NCBI GenBank assembly: GCA_946999385.1
Contig: CAMQCZ010000008.1
Location: forward strand, 1-64,000
Length of the DNA: 64,000 nt
Direction of reading: 5' to 3'
Source of the DNA: an uncultured Lachnoanaerobaculum sp.
GTDB lineage: Bacteria; Bacillota; Clostridia; Lachnospirales; Lachnospiraceae
The notes under the pieces were generated by a model that did no database searches, was not told where the DNA came from, and saw nothing but the letters and a program-made list of their open reading frames with translations. Shown here one piece after another: positions 1 to 9,234 of this stretch (positions within the stretch are counted from its first letter, which is position 1; every line of letters begins with the position of its first letter). The translations under genes and the position numbers were made by a program.

Positions 1-1238
1 TTAAAACTATGCTTACCTAAAACATCCACCATAAATTCACTATTTTCAAATGCTTCTATAGCTTCACCCAAATGTCTTGGCAAGCTTTCTATATTCTTAC
101 TTAATATTTCTTTTTCATTTAATAAAAATAAATTTTCGTTTATAGCCTCATCAGGAATAAGATTTTCTTTTATTCCTCTCAAGCCTGCCTGTAAACATGA
201 AGCCAATACAAAATATGGATTTGCAGCAGTATCAGGACATCTGAATTCTATCTGTGTATCCAATCCCTTATGACTTGGTATCCTAATTAACGTAGTCCTA
301 TTACTTTTCAAGCTCCAGCTTACATATACAGGGGCATCAAAGCCCGGAACCAATCTTTTATATGAATTCACCAAAGGATTGGTAATAAGACACATTTCTT
401 TAACATATTTTAATATACCTGCAACAAAATTATATGCATATTTACTAAGACCATTTTTTTCATTTTCGTCTACAAATATATTATTCCCATTATTATCTCT
501 TAATTCTAAATTTAAATGCAAACCGTTACCATTTATATTTTCTATGGGCTTTGGCATAAATGAAGCATAAAGACCATGTCTTTTAGATATTGTTTTTATT
601 GCAAGCTTAGCTGTCATTATAATATCTGCAACATCCAAAGCACTTTTATATGCAAAATCTATTTCATGCTGTGCCTTTGCTATTTCATGATGAGAATTAC
701 GTATTTCATAATCCATATCTTCTAAATTTAATACTATATCTCTTCTTACATTTTCAGCTGCATCCAATGGGCCTACATCAAAATATGAAGCATCATCGCT
801 ACACTCAAGACTCCAATTCCCATCCTCATTACCTGAAAATAAAATAAATTCCAATTCACTACCTACATAAAATTGGTAGCCCATATCTTTCGCCTCTTTT
901 ATAGCTTTTTTTAAAATACTTCTTGGTGAACCTTCAAAAGCCTCTCCATCAGGTCTATAAACATCGCATATGAATCTTGCAACCTTACCGGTCTGTGGTC
1001 TCCAAGGGAAAATTTTAAAAGTATTTAAATCAGGATGCAAATACATATCTGAATCCTCTATATTTACAAATCCCTCTACACTTGAACCGTCAAACATAAA
1101 TCTATTATCTAAAGCCTTTTCTAATTGACTTACAGTAATTGCTATATTTTTTAATATTCCAAACATATCTGTAAATTGTAAACGTATAAATTCAACATCT
1201 TCTTCTTTTACTATTTTAAAAATATCTTCTTTTGTCAT
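1..1238 (-). CDS. glnA: Glutamine synthetase, type I (partial, 3' end outside window)
   Basis: The minus strand from 1238 reads MTKEDIFKIVKEEDVEFIRL and continues without a stop to base 1, giving about 412 residues of a protein that is normally near 440, so only the C-terminus is missing. Visible type I glutamine synthetase landmarks are the MFDGSSVEGF segment in the N-terminal beta-grasp region, the EFILF and NSHHEIAKAQHE segments with metal-ligand glutamates and histidine, NGNGLHLN, and the RIPSHKG-like nucleotide/glutamate-binding stretch. It makes glutamine from glutamate, ammonia and ATP in the cytoplasm. The start is preceded by a TAGGAGTG ribosome binding site. It is separate from rarA upstream by about 146 bases. 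The absence of a stop codon is due to the window edge, not truncation. Confidence 0.95.
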   Translation of the reverse strand, partial: MTKEDIFKIVKEEDVEFIRLQFTDMFGILKNIAITVSQLEKALDNRFMFDGSSVEGFVNIEDSDMYLHPDLNTFKIFPWRPQTGKVARFICDVYRPDGEAFEGSPRSILKKAIKEAKDMGYQFYVGSELEFILFSGNEDGNWSLECSDDASYFDVGPLDAAENVRRDIVLNLEDMDYEIRNSHHEIAKAQHEIDFAYKSALDVADIIMTAKLAIKTISKRHGLYASFMPKPIENINGNGLHLNLELRDNNGNNIFVDENEKNGLSKYAYNFVAGILKYVKEMCLITNPLVNSYKRLVPGFDAPVYVSWSLKSNRTTLIRIPSHKGLDTQIEFRCPDTAANPYFVLASCLQAGLRGIKENLIPDEAINENLFLLNEKEILSKNIESLPRHLGEAIEAFENSEFMVDVLGKHSF

Positions 1239-1384
1239 TTTTCACTCCTAAAAGAAAGTTTATTATTATAAAAAGCCAATTCAGAAACATTTTCTAAATC
1301 AGCTCATTATATTAAAATTATCTTTTTATATAATATCATATTTATTGATATTATTTTATTATTACTAATATAAAAAATATAATC

Positions 1385-2725
1385 TTATTTGCAATTTTTA
1401 AATTTTATAAATTTTATTTTTTCTAATCTTTCTTTAAATTCTTTTTCTTCTCCAAGCTCTGTAGCTACATAATATACCTTGTCTTTTAAATTATCAGGCA
1501 AGCATTGCATATCACTTATATGTTCTTTATACTCATGTGCATATTTATATCCTTTTGAATAACCCAATTCTTGCATCAAAGGTGTTTTGGCATTTCTAAG
1601 ATGTAAGGGTACAGGCTCATTATAAGTATATTTCACATCCTCCTTAGCCTTCAATCTGGCAAGATATACAGAGTTCGATTTTGGTGCTAATGCCATATAT
1701 ATAACTGCTTGACTAAGTGCAAGATCACAATCAGGCATCCCTAAATAATGACAAGCATTATAAGCATCTATAGCTAAGCTTAGAGCCTTATTATCTGCCA
1801 AGCCTATATCTTCACTGGCAAATTGTATAATACGCCTTGCAATATACAAAGGATTTTCTCCTGATTCAAGCATACGACTCAACCAATATATACAAGCATC
1901 AGGATCGGAATTTCTCATTGATTTATGTAAAGCTGAAATTAAATTATAATGCTCTTGTGCTGATTTATCATAAAAAAAGATTTTTTTATCCAATAAATCC
2001 AAAAAGATTTTTTTATCCAAATAGATATCAATACTATTCTCCCTAGTATCAATATTATTGATAGCAAGCTCCAAGGTATTCAAAGCAATTCTTGCATCTC
2101 CATTAGAATATAATGATAAAGCTTCCAAGGTATCATCATCAATATGTATTTTCTTATCCGGAAATGCTCTATGATCTGATAAGCTTTTTTTTAATAATAA
2201 TATAATATCTTCCTTTTCCAATGCTTTTAATACAAATACCTTCATCCTTGAAATTAATGCCTGATTAATTTCAAAGCTTGGATTCTCTGTGGTAGCTCCT
2301 ATAAGAATTATACTTCCTCTTTCAACATAAGGTAAAAAGGCATCCTGCTGTGCTTTATTAAATCTATGTATTTCATCTATAAAAATAATTGTTTTTTTAC
2401 CTAAAAGCCTATTTTCTTCTGCATCCTGCATAATTTGCTTTATTTCCTTAATGCCTTGTAAAACAGCCGATAATTCTATATATATTGACTTACTCATATT
2501 TGCAATAATACCTGCCAGTGTAGTTTTCCCCACCCCGGGAGGCCCCCAAAATATCATAGAGCCTATATTATCACTTTCTATCATTTGTCTTAATACTTTT
2601 CCATTACCCAATAAATGTTTTTGACCTATAAATTCATCTAAGCTTTGAGGTCTTAATCTTGTAGCAAGTGGCTTGTTAAAGTTATTATATGATGAAAATG
2701 ATGTAAATAAATTCATTTGTTCCAT
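1385..2725 (-). CDS. rarA: Replication-associated recombination ATPase RarA (MgsA)
   Basis: This is a 446-residue AAA+ ATPase of the RarA/MgsA/WRNIP1 family, which acts at stalled replication forks. Walker A GPPGVGKTT lies near residue 54, Walker B IFIDEIHRF near residue 113, and the family C-terminal half with the HYNLISALHKSMRNSDPDA segment is intact. The start ATG has AAGGAG a few bases upstream, and that ribosome binding site sits directly against the end of a decayed IS-like tail at 2736-2880. Near residue 240 a nine-codon tandem duplication repeats LDKKIF (see 1974-2020). Length fits the family, about 420-450. The gene lies 3' of the clp/lon group on the same strand but is separated from engB by 157 bases. 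Confidence 0.95.
   Translation of the reverse strand: MEQMNLFTSFSSYNNFNKPLATRLRPQSLDEFIGQKHLLGNGKVLRQMIESDNIGSMIFWGPPGVGKTTLAGIIANMSKSIYIELSAVLQGIKEIKQIMQDAEENRLLGKKTIIFIDEIHRFNKAQQDAFLPYVERGSIILIGATTENPSFEINQALISRMKVFVLKALEKEDIILLLKKSLSDHRAFPDKKIHIDDDTLEALSLYSNGDARIALNTLELAINNIDTRENSIDIYLDKKIFLDLLDKKIFFYDKSAQEHYNLISALHKSMRNSDPDACIYWLSRMLESGENPLYIARRIIQFASEDIGLADNKALSLAIDAYNACHYLGMPDCDLALSQAVIYMALAPKSNSVYLARLKAKEDVKYTYNEPVPLHLRNAKTPLMQELGYSKGYKYAHEYKEHISDMQCLPDNLKDKVYYVATELGEEKEFKERLEKIKFIKFKNCK
1974..2020. repeat. In-frame 20-bp direct repeat inside rarA
   Basis: The 20 bases at 1974-1993 recur exactly at 2001-2020, a 27-base period equal to nine codons. The protein therefore contains LDKKIF twice around a short linker. 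Because the unit is a multiple of three, the frame is kept. It looks like a recent slippage or tandem duplication in a variable linker of RarA. Confidence 0.8.
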
Positions 2726-2735
2726 AGAAATCTCC

Positions 2736-2880
2736 TTGTGAACTACACGCTATGCTAAAGCATAGGTGCTTCTTGCTTCAACCTTTACTGCATTTATCAT
2801 TTTATTTCTAAAAATCAAAACGTCTTACACAAAGTCCACAAGCTTATATTCCGATAGTTCATGCCCTTTTATTTTTATTA
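2736..2880 (-). mobile_element. Decayed IS200/IS605-like 3' tail (tnpB end remnant), copy 1
   Basis: The 26 bases at 2736-2761 match 31083-31108 in 25 positions, and 2840-2860 match 31105-31125 in 18 of 21. On the minus strand the segment has short TnpB-tail-like reading frames: ELSEYKLVDFV then stop (from about 2857) and KQEAPML then stop (ending about 2755), with the end GTGTAGTTCACAA. The similarity of these peptides to the C-termini of Firmicute TnpB proteins is my recollection of the family, not a search. No intact tnpA or tnpB is present. It lies between engB and rarA, and the rarA ribosome binding site begins right at its edge. Confidence 0.45.
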
Positions 2881-2882
2881 TA

Positions 2883-3467
2883 TTAATAAATTATTTCTTC
2901 TATTTTCTTTATAATATCATCTTTACCAATTTTTTTTAAACTTGAAAATGGAAAAATCTTAATATCATTATCATCATTAAGAGTATTTTTAATTAATTCT
3001 ATATTTTTATTAATTTCTGAGTGTTTTATTTTATCCAACTTGGTAGCTATAATTATAGGATCAAAGCCCTGTGATTTTATCCACGAGTACATGATTTTAT
3101 CATTTTCTGAGGGCTTGTGTCTTATATCTAAAAGTAAAAAAATAGCTTTTAATTGTTTAGAATATTTAAGATAATTTTCTATCATCTTTCCCCATTTAGC
3201 CTTCAATTCTTCGCTAACTCTTGCATAACCATAGCCCGGTAAATCAACATAATATAGCTCTTTATTTATTCTATAAAAATTAATGGTTTGAGTTTTTCCA
3301 GGAGAGCTTGAAGTTCTAGCTAATGATCTTCTATTTAATAAAGTATTTATAAGACTTGATTTTCCTACATTTGATTTTCCGGCAAAAGCTATTTCCGGCA
3401 AATCATTTTGTGGTAAAACACTTGTAACCCCACAAACCTTTTCTAAAATTGCTTCCTTTATAATCAT
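2883..3467 (-). CDS. engB: Ribosome biogenesis GTPase EngB (YsxC/YihA)
   Basis: A 194-residue TrmE-Era-EngA-type GTPase with G1 GKSNVGKSS near residue 30, G3 DLPGYG near residue 75 and G4 TKLDK near residue 142. EngB is needed for maturation of the 50S subunit. The ATG overlaps the lon stop region by four bases, so it is translationally coupled to lon; the order clpX-lon-engB is usual in Clostridia and Bacilli. Length is normal for the family and no residue of the G motifs is missing. Confidence 0.95.
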   Translation of the reverse strand: MIIKEAILEKVCGVTSVLPQNDLPEIAFAGKSNVGKSSLINTLLNRRSLARTSSSPGKTQTINFYRINKELYYVDLPGYGYARVSEELKAKWGKMIENYLKYSKQLKAIFLLLDIRHKPSENDKIMYSWIKSQGFDPIIIATKLDKIKHSEINKNIELIKNTLNDDNDIKIFPFSSLKKIGKDDIIKKIEEIIY

Positions 3468-5806
3468 ATTTTTTCCTTAACTAAAGCTATATCAAGCACT
3501 TGTTCAATTCTATCAACATATACTATTTCTAAGGATTTTAATATTTCCTCAGAAATTTCTTCTATATCAGCTTTATTTTTGCTTGGTACTATAACCATTT
3601 TCATATTAGCCATTTTAGCCGCTAATAATTTTTCCTTTAAACCTCCGATAGGTAAAACTCTTCCTCTTAAAGTAATTTCACCTGTCATAGCAACATCCTT
3701 TTTAACTTTTATATTTGTAAAAGCTGATAATATTGCAGTAGCCATAGTAATTCCCGCACTAGGTCCATCCTTTGGAACAGCTCCTGCCGGTATATGCAAA
3801 TGTACATCCTTTTCAGAATATATATTTGCATCTATATTATATAAATCGGATAAAGCCTTTACACAGGTATAAGCTATACTTGCCGATTCTTTCATAACAT
3901 CTCCCATTTGACCTGTAAGTACCAATTTGCCGCTACCTTTGATGATATTAACCTCTATTTGTAATGTATCCCCACCTACACTAGTCCAAGCTAAGCCTCT
4001 AACAATTCCAACTTCATCAGCTTCATTTGCAAGCTCAAAGCTAACCTTTTCTTTACCTAAAAACTTTTCAAGATTTTTTTCATTGATACTTATCTTAGTT
4101 TTTCTACCTTCTAAGACCTTTCTTGCACATTTTCTAAAAAGCTGTGCTATCTCCCTTTCAAGATTACGCACTCCTGCCTCTTTTGTATAATTATGTATAA
4201 TCCTTTTTAATGCTTCATCATTAATACTAAGCTTGTCTAAAGTTAAACCATTTTCTATAATTTGTTTTTTTATTAAATAATCCTTTGCAATATGATATTT
4301 TTCATTTTCAGTATATGAGCTTATTTCTATAAGCTCCATTCTATCTAATAAAGGTCTAGGTATAGCTGATATATTATTAGCTGTTGCTATAAATAAAACC
4401 TTAGATAAGTCTATTGGAATTTCAACAAAATTATCTCTAAAGCTATTGTTTTGTGCAGGATCCAAGACCTCCAGCAAGGCTGAAGAAGTATCTCCCTTAT
4501 AATCATTACTTACTTTATCTATTTCATCAAGTAACATAAGAGGATTATTTACCTTTGCCTGCCTAAGACCTTCTACCAATCTTCCGGGCATAGCGCCTAT
4601 ATAAGTTCTTCTATGTCCTCTTATCTCAGCCTCATCTCTTACTCCGCCCAAGCTTATTCTTATATATTTTTTATTCAATGCATTGGCAACACTTCTTGCT
4701 ATACTTGTTTTGCCTGTTCCCGGAGGTCCTACTAAGCATAAAATAGGACTATGCCCATTAGGATTTAAAATTTTAACTGCTAAATAATCTATAATTCTTT
4801 CTTTGACCTTCTCAAGTCCATAATGCTCCTTATCCAAAATTTTAGCAGCATTTTTAATATCAACATTATCTTTAGTTTTTTTATTCCAAGGTATATCGAA
4901 AAATATCTCAAGATAATTTCTTAATATATTAATTTCAGGTGAATAATTTGACATTGATTTCAATCTTGAAATCTCTTTTGTTATTTTTTCCTTATATTCT
5001 TTGGAAATATTTAACTTTTCCAATTTTTTTTCAAAATATTGTGCTTCAGATTCCGGAGAATTATCACCCAACTCTTCCTGTATTAATTTTAATTGTTCTC
5101 TTAATACATACTCTTTTTGATTTTTATCTATTTGCTCTCTTAATTGATTTTGAAAATCCTGCTTTATACTTATTACTTGATTTTCCTTTAGTATATATGA
5201 GACAAGTAAATTATATACTTCTTCTGTTTTATTACTTTCTAAAATTTTTTGCTTTATTTTATAATCAAAAATATAATCATTTGATAATTTTAATAAAAGC
5301 TCGTCCAAATCATCTATAAATTGTAGTGCCTTTAATTTCTCAACACTCAATTCCTTGAATTTAGATAGATAATCCGTAGCTAATTCCCTTACAACTCTAA
5401 GCATTGCTTCTCTTTTAGCTTCATCAGCTTTTTCATTCTCATAATCAAAATTATCCTGTAAGCTTTTTACTATGCTCAAAAAATAATCATCATCTTTAAT
5501 AATTTCAATAAGCTCGTATTTTTCTATACCCTCTACAATTATTCGTATATTTTGATTATTACCGGTTCTAACTACCTGCTTTATTCTACAATAAGTCCCA
5601 TATTTATATAAATCATCTATATTAGGCTCAATAACAGAACTATCAACCTGTGTAACAAAAAAAATCTTTTCATCGTCCAGCATAGCTTTTTCTACAGCTT
5701 TTATTGATTTAGGTCTTGAAATATCAAAATGCTGTACCGTATTAGGCAGGACAACCAGACCTCTAAGAACTACAGTTATAACATTAATAAATTTATCATT
5801 TTCCAT
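3464..5806 (-). CDS. lon: ATP-dependent protease LonA
   Basis: A 780-residue soluble LonA. The N-terminal substrate-binding domain covers about residues 1-200, a coiled-coil helical region follows, Walker A GPPGTGKT is near residue 360, and the C-terminal protease domain holds the Ser-Lys dyad: serine in PKDGPSAG near residue 680 and lysine in GGLKEKLLAA near residue 722. It degrades misfolded and regulatory proteins in the cytoplasm. There are no membrane segments, so it is LonA and not LonB. It starts 17 bases after clpX with GAGGTTGAT before the ATG, and overlaps engB by four bases. Confidence 0.97.
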   Translation of the reverse strand: MENDKFINVITVVLRGLVVLPNTVQHFDISRPKSIKAVEKAMLDDEKIFFVTQVDSSVIEPNIDDLYKYGTYCRIKQVVRTGNNQNIRIIVEGIEKYELIEIIKDDDYFLSIVKSLQDNFDYENEKADEAKREAMLRVVRELATDYLSKFKELSVEKLKALQFIDDLDELLLKLSNDYIFDYKIKQKILESNKTEEVYNLLVSYILKENQVISIKQDFQNQLREQIDKNQKEYVLREQLKLIQEELGDNSPESEAQYFEKKLEKLNISKEYKEKITKEISRLKSMSNYSPEINILRNYLEIFFDIPWNKKTKDNVDIKNAAKILDKEHYGLEKVKERIIDYLAVKILNPNGHSPILCLVGPPGTGKTSIARSVANALNKKYIRISLGGVRDEAEIRGHRRTYIGAMPGRLVEGLRQAKVNNPLMLLDEIDKVSNDYKGDTSSALLEVLDPAQNNSFRDNFVEIPIDLSKVLFIATANNISAIPRPLLDRMELIEISSYTENEKYHIAKDYLIKKQIIENGLTLDKLSINDEALKRIIHNYTKEAGVRNLEREIAQLFRKCARKVLEGRKTKISINEKNLEKFLGKEKVSFELANEADEVGIVRGLAWTSVGGDTLQIEVNIIKGSGKLVLTGQMGDVMKESASIAYTCVKALSDLYNIDANIYSEKDVHLHIPAGAVPKDGPSAGITMATAILSAFTNIKVKKDVAMTGEITLRGRVLPIGGLKEKLLAAKMANMKMVIVPSKNKADIEEISEEILKSLEIVYVDRIEQVLDIALVKEKI

Positions 5807-5823
5807 ATCAACCTCAATATAAT

Positions 5824-7083
5824 TTATTTAAAGCTTTTTATCTCAGAACTCTTATCCCTATATATTAGTTCATATTTACCGCTATTTAAGGTTTCTATAT
5901 CTATCTTACAAGCACTTATATTATCATTTGAAGGAACCTCATACATTATATTTGTCATTATTTTTTCTAAAATACTCCTAAGTCCTCTCGCACCGGTTTT
6001 TTGCTCCAATGCTTTTTTAGCAACCTCTTTTATAGCTTCATCTGTAAATTCAAGATAAACCTCATCCAACTCAAGCAATTTTCTATATTGCTTTATCAAA
6101 GCATTTTTAGGCTCTGTTAATATAGAAATTAAAGCCTTTTCATCCAGACTATCTAAAGAAACCTGCACAGGAAGTCGTCCTATAAATTCAGGTATCAAAC
6201 CAAATTTTGTTATATCCTTCGGTAATACCATTTTAAATAGCTGAGCTACATCATCATTATTTTTATTTACTATATCAGAATTAAACCCTATATTTCTTGA
6301 ACTGATTCTATTTTCGATAATTTTTTCAAGACCGTCAAAAGCTCCACCGCAAATAAATAATATATTAGTAGTATCTATTTTTATCAATTCCTGCTGCGGA
6401 TGCTTTCTTCCACCTTGTGGAGGAACATTTGCAATTGTACCTTCTAAGATTTTTAAAAGTGCCTGTTGTACTCCCTCACCGCTAACATCCCTTGTAATAC
6501 TTACATTTTCAGATTTTTTACTTATTTTATCAATCTCATCTATATAAATAATTCCATATTCAGCTTTTTTGATATCATAATCAGCTACTTGTATAAGCTT
6601 CAATAGAATATTTTCTACATCCTCTCCTACATAACCTGCTTCAGTCAATGAGGTAGCATCTGCTATAGCAAAAGGAACATTAAGTATTTTTGCAAGTGTC
6701 TGAGCTAAATAAGTTTTTCCTGAGCCTGTAGGTCCTAACATTAAAATATTAGATTTTTGTATTTCTATATCACTATCCTTTTTAGATAGAATTCTTTTAT
6801 AATGATTATATACGGCAACACTAAGTATTTTTTTAGCTTCATCTTGACCTATAACATAATCATCAAGAAATTTTTTTATTTCTTTAGGCTTCAATAAATT
6901 AATTTCTTCATATTTTTCTTCTGTATTTTCATTAATTTCATCTTCAAGTATTTCTGTACAAACCTGCACACACTCATCACATATATATACTCCATCAGGT
7001 CCTGATATCAATTTATGTACATGAGCTTCATCCTTACCACAAAATGAACAATGTATACTTTTAGTTTTATCCTTAGTTGCCAC
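5824..7083 (-). CDS. clpX: ATP-dependent Clp protease ATP-binding subunit ClpX
   Basis: A 419-residue AAA+ unfoldase. The N-terminal zinc-binding domain has two CxxC pairs (CSFCGK and ICDECVQVC, residues about 12-42), Walker A GPTGSGKT is near residue 119 and Walker B IIYIDEIDKI near residue 182. ClpX feeds substrates into ClpP, whose gene ends nine bases upstream. The start codon is GTG, chosen because AGGAGG lies five bases before it. An IGF-type ClpP-docking loop is replaced by a segment around RNIGF, consistent with the family. Confidence 0.97.
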   Translation of the reverse strand: MATKDKTKSIHCSFCGKDEAHVHKLISGPDGVYICDECVQVCTEILEDEINENTEEKYEEINLLKPKEIKKFLDDYVIGQDEAKKILSVAVYNHYKRILSKKDSDIEIQKSNILMLGPTGSGKTYLAQTLAKILNVPFAIADATSLTEAGYVGEDVENILLKLIQVADYDIKKAEYGIIYIDEIDKISKKSENVSITRDVSGEGVQQALLKILEGTIANVPPQGGRKHPQQELIKIDTTNILFICGGAFDGLEKIIENRISSRNIGFNSDIVNKNNDDVAQLFKMVLPKDITKFGLIPEFIGRLPVQVSLDSLDEKALISILTEPKNALIKQYRKLLELDEVYLEFTDEAIKEVAKKALEQKTGARGLRSILEKIMTNIMYEVPSNDNISACKIDIETLNSGKYELIYRDKSSEIKSFK

Positions 7084-7092
7084 CTGTTCCTC

Positions 7093-7674
7093 CTAATGAT
7101 GTTCTATAACCTTATCAATTATTCCATATTTCAAAGCTTCGTCAGCAGTCATATAATTATCTCTTTCAGTATCAATTTCTATTTCTTTTATATCTCTACC
7201 TGTATTTTTAGCCAATATAGAATTTAACTTTTCTTTAGTTTTTAATATCTGCTCAGCCACTATTTTTATATCACTGGCTTGACCGCTTGCTCCTCCTGAT
7301 GGTTGATGTATCATAATTTCTGCATTTGGCAAGGCATATCTTTTTCCTTTAGCTCCACCTGCTAACAAAAATGCACCCATACTGGCAGCCATTCCCATAC
7401 ATATGGTAGATACATCACACTTTACATATTGCATAGTATCATAGATTGCCATACCGGCTACAACACTTCCACCGGGTGAATTTATATATAAATTTATATC
7501 CTTAGTAGGATCTTCAGATTCCAAGAATAAAATTTGAGCAACAACAAGACTTGCTGTTACATCATTAACCTCTTCATGTAAAAATATAATCCTATCTTTT
7601 AGAAGTCTTGAATATATATCAAAGGCTCTTTCACCCCTAGAGCTTTGTTCTATGACTGTAGGTACTAAACTCAT
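7093..7674 (-). CDS. clpP: ATP-dependent Clp protease proteolytic subunit ClpP
   Basis: Starting at ATG 7674 the product is 193 residues and begins MSLVPTVIEQSSRGERAFDI, the usual ClpP start; AAGGAG is placed six bases before this codon, and that same AAGGAG lies inside the longer frame that begins upstream at 7698, so the longer start is rejected. The catalytic triad is visible: serine in GMAASMGA (about 97), histidine in MIHQPSGG (about 122) and aspartate in ERDNYM (about 171). It forms the tetradecameric protease with ClpX. It sits between tig and clpX with a palindromic element at 7714-7751 just upstream. Confidence 0.97.
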   Translation of the reverse strand: MSLVPTVIEQSSRGERAFDIYSRLLKDRIIFLHEEVNDVTASLVVAQILFLESEDPTKDINLYINSPGGSVVAGMAIYDTMQYVKCDVSTICMGMAASMGAFLLAGGAKGKRYALPNAEIMIHQPSGGASGQASDIKIVAEQILKTKEKLNSILAKNTGRDIKEIEIDTERDNYMTADEALKYGIIDKVIEHH

Positions 7675-7713
7675 ATTTTTCTCCTTAAATTTTAACACTT
7701 TACTCTTAGTAAT

Positions 7714-7751
7714 AATAGCATAAGCTTGCCTATGGACAAGATTATGCTATT
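7714..7751. other. Long inverted repeat between tig and clpP (terminator or clpP operator)
   Basis: Arms 7714-7728 and 7737-7751 pair over 14 of 15 positions around an eight-base loop. It follows the tig stop, so it may end tig transcription, but on the minus strand it lacks a clear U-run. It also overlaps a possible clpP promoter (TTGTCC, 16 bases, TATTAT read on the minus strand), so a regulatory operator is equally possible. Confidence 0.5.
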
Positions 7752-7779
7752 TTTATATTATATCATTATATAATAATTT

Positions 7780-9063
7780 TTAAATAAATTTTGCATTATT
7801 TACCAAAAACTCTGCAGCCTTTTGAACTTTTATATCCATAGCCATATGTTCAAGCTGTTCCTTAGGGAACATCTCTTTAACCTTATCTAATTCCATTTTA
7901 TACTGAGTGGCAATCTTAGAAAACTCTTTTTCTATATCTTCATCTGTAGCTTCAATATTTTCTAATTTTACAACTTTTTCAAGAGTTAATCTGGTTTTAA
8001 TGCTCTTTTGTGCATTTTCTTTCATCTGCTCTCTTAAGTTATCCATAGTAAGTCCTGTATATTGCATATATTGATCAAGAGCTAATCCCTGTGCCTGCAT
8101 TCTTCTTGCATAATCATTTATCATATTATCAATTTGAGTATCAAGCATAGGCTTTGGTATATCAAGTGTTGCATTTTCTACAACTTTTTCAATTACTATA
8201 TTTTCGTCTTTAATTTTTGCTTCAGACTCTTTTTTGATTTTTAATTTATTTGCCAAATCTTTTTTATATTCTTCTAAAGTATCAAACTCACTTACTTCAC
8301 TTGCAAATTCATCATCAAGCTCAGGTAATTCCTTTTTCTTTATATCTTTTATAGTAACATTAAATATAGCTGCCTTTCCGGCTAAGTCCTTTGCATGATA
8401 TTTTTCAGGAAAAGTAACATCTATATCAAAATTTTCTTCAAGCTTATGACCAATCAATTTTTCTTCAAATCCTTCTATAAATGAATGTGAACCTATAACG
8501 AGTGGATAATCCTCACCCTTTCCACCTTCAAAATGATTTCCGTCAACACTACCATCAAAATTAATAACTAAATGATCTCCATCCTCAACAGCTCTATCAA
8601 CTGAAACAAGTCTTGAATTACGCTCTTGTTCATTTTTCAATTCATTAGCTATATCCTCATCAGTAACTTCAGTTGATGACTTTGAAACTTCAATACCTTT
8701 ATATTGTCCAAGCTCAAGCTCAGGCTTAATAGCAACCTTAGCTTTGTATACAAAATCTTCTCCCTTACTAATATGATCAATACTTATTTCAGGTCTTGAA
8801 ACAATTTCAAGTCCTGATTCCTTAGCAACTTCAGGATATGTTGCATCTATAGCAAAATCAACTGCATCCTCTAAAAACACTCCATACCCATAATGTTTTT
8901 CTACCATTTGCATGGTTGCTTTTCCTTTTCTAAATCCCGGAACACTATATTTTGATTTATTTTTATTAAATGCTTTTATCACTTCTTTTTCAAAATCTTT
9001 TGCAGGTACTGTTATAGTAAAACTAATTATACTTTTTTCAATATTTTCTACTGTATAACTCAT
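7780..9063 (-). CDS. tig: Trigger factor, ribosome-associated chaperone/peptidyl-prolyl isomerase
   Basis: A 427-residue trigger factor. The N-terminal ribosome-binding domain carries the signature VPGFRKGKA near residue 45, the FKBP-type isomerase domain (GDHLVINFDGSVDG onward) occupies about residues 150-240, and the helical C-terminal chaperone domain follows. It binds near the ribosome exit tunnel and helps new chains fold. It has its own promoter at 9101-9129 and a GGGAG ribosome binding site. It is the first gene of the tig-clpP-clpX-lon-engB group, separated from clpP by about 105 bases. Confidence 0.97.
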   Translation of the reverse strand: MSYTVENIEKSIISFTITVPAKDFEKEVIKAFNKNKSKYSVPGFRKGKATMQMVEKHYGYGVFLEDAVDFAIDATYPEVAKESGLEIVSRPEISIDHISKGEDFVYKAKVAIKPELELGQYKGIEVSKSSTEVTDEDIANELKNEQERNSRLVSVDRAVEDGDHLVINFDGSVDGNHFEGGKGEDYPLVIGSHSFIEGFEEKLIGHKLEENFDIDVTFPEKYHAKDLAGKAAIFNVTIKDIKKKELPELDDEFASEVSEFDTLEEYKKDLANKLKIKKESEAKIKDENIVIEKVVENATLDIPKPMLDTQIDNMINDYARRMQAQGLALDQYMQYTGLTMDNLREQMKENAQKSIKTRLTLEKVVKLENIEATDEDIEKEFSKIATQYKMELDKVKEMFPKEQLEHMAMDIKVQKAAEFLVNNAKFI

Positions 9064-9100
9064 TATTTTTCTCCCTTATTTAAATAGTAGTCGATTTAAC

Positions 9101-9129
9101 ATTATAACACAAAGAATATAAGCATTCAA
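9101..9129 (-). promoter_or_regulatory. Predicted sigma-A promoter of tig
   Basis: Read on the minus strand: TTGAAT at 9129-9124, a 17-base spacer, TATAAT at 9106-9101. The position about 38 bases before the tig start is right. Confidence 0.65.
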
Positions 9130-9186
9130 TAATATTAAAAAATAATCCGAAATTTTTATATCATTAAAAGCTTAAACAATAATAGC

Positions 9187-9218
9187 TAAAAAGTCTTTCT
9201 TTTTAGAAAGACTTTTTA
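9187..9218 (-). terminator. Rho-independent terminator of the giant surface-protein gene
   Basis: A perfect 13-bp stem (9187-9199 with 9206-9218) and a six-base loop, with the U-run contained in the stem, begins 17 bases after the stop codon at 9235. It could also act for the opposite strand. Confidence 0.85.
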
Positions 9219-9234
9219 GACTGTCAAATATCAA

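Noticed and set aside
1239..1384. Regulatory RNA before glnA
   Set aside because: Only AT-rich sequence and a weak inverted repeat (about 1335-1354) are seen; no known glutamine riboswitch features.
7675..7698. Upstream GTG start for clpP
   Set aside because: The ribosome binding site lies inside this extension and the product would not have the normal ClpP N-terminus.
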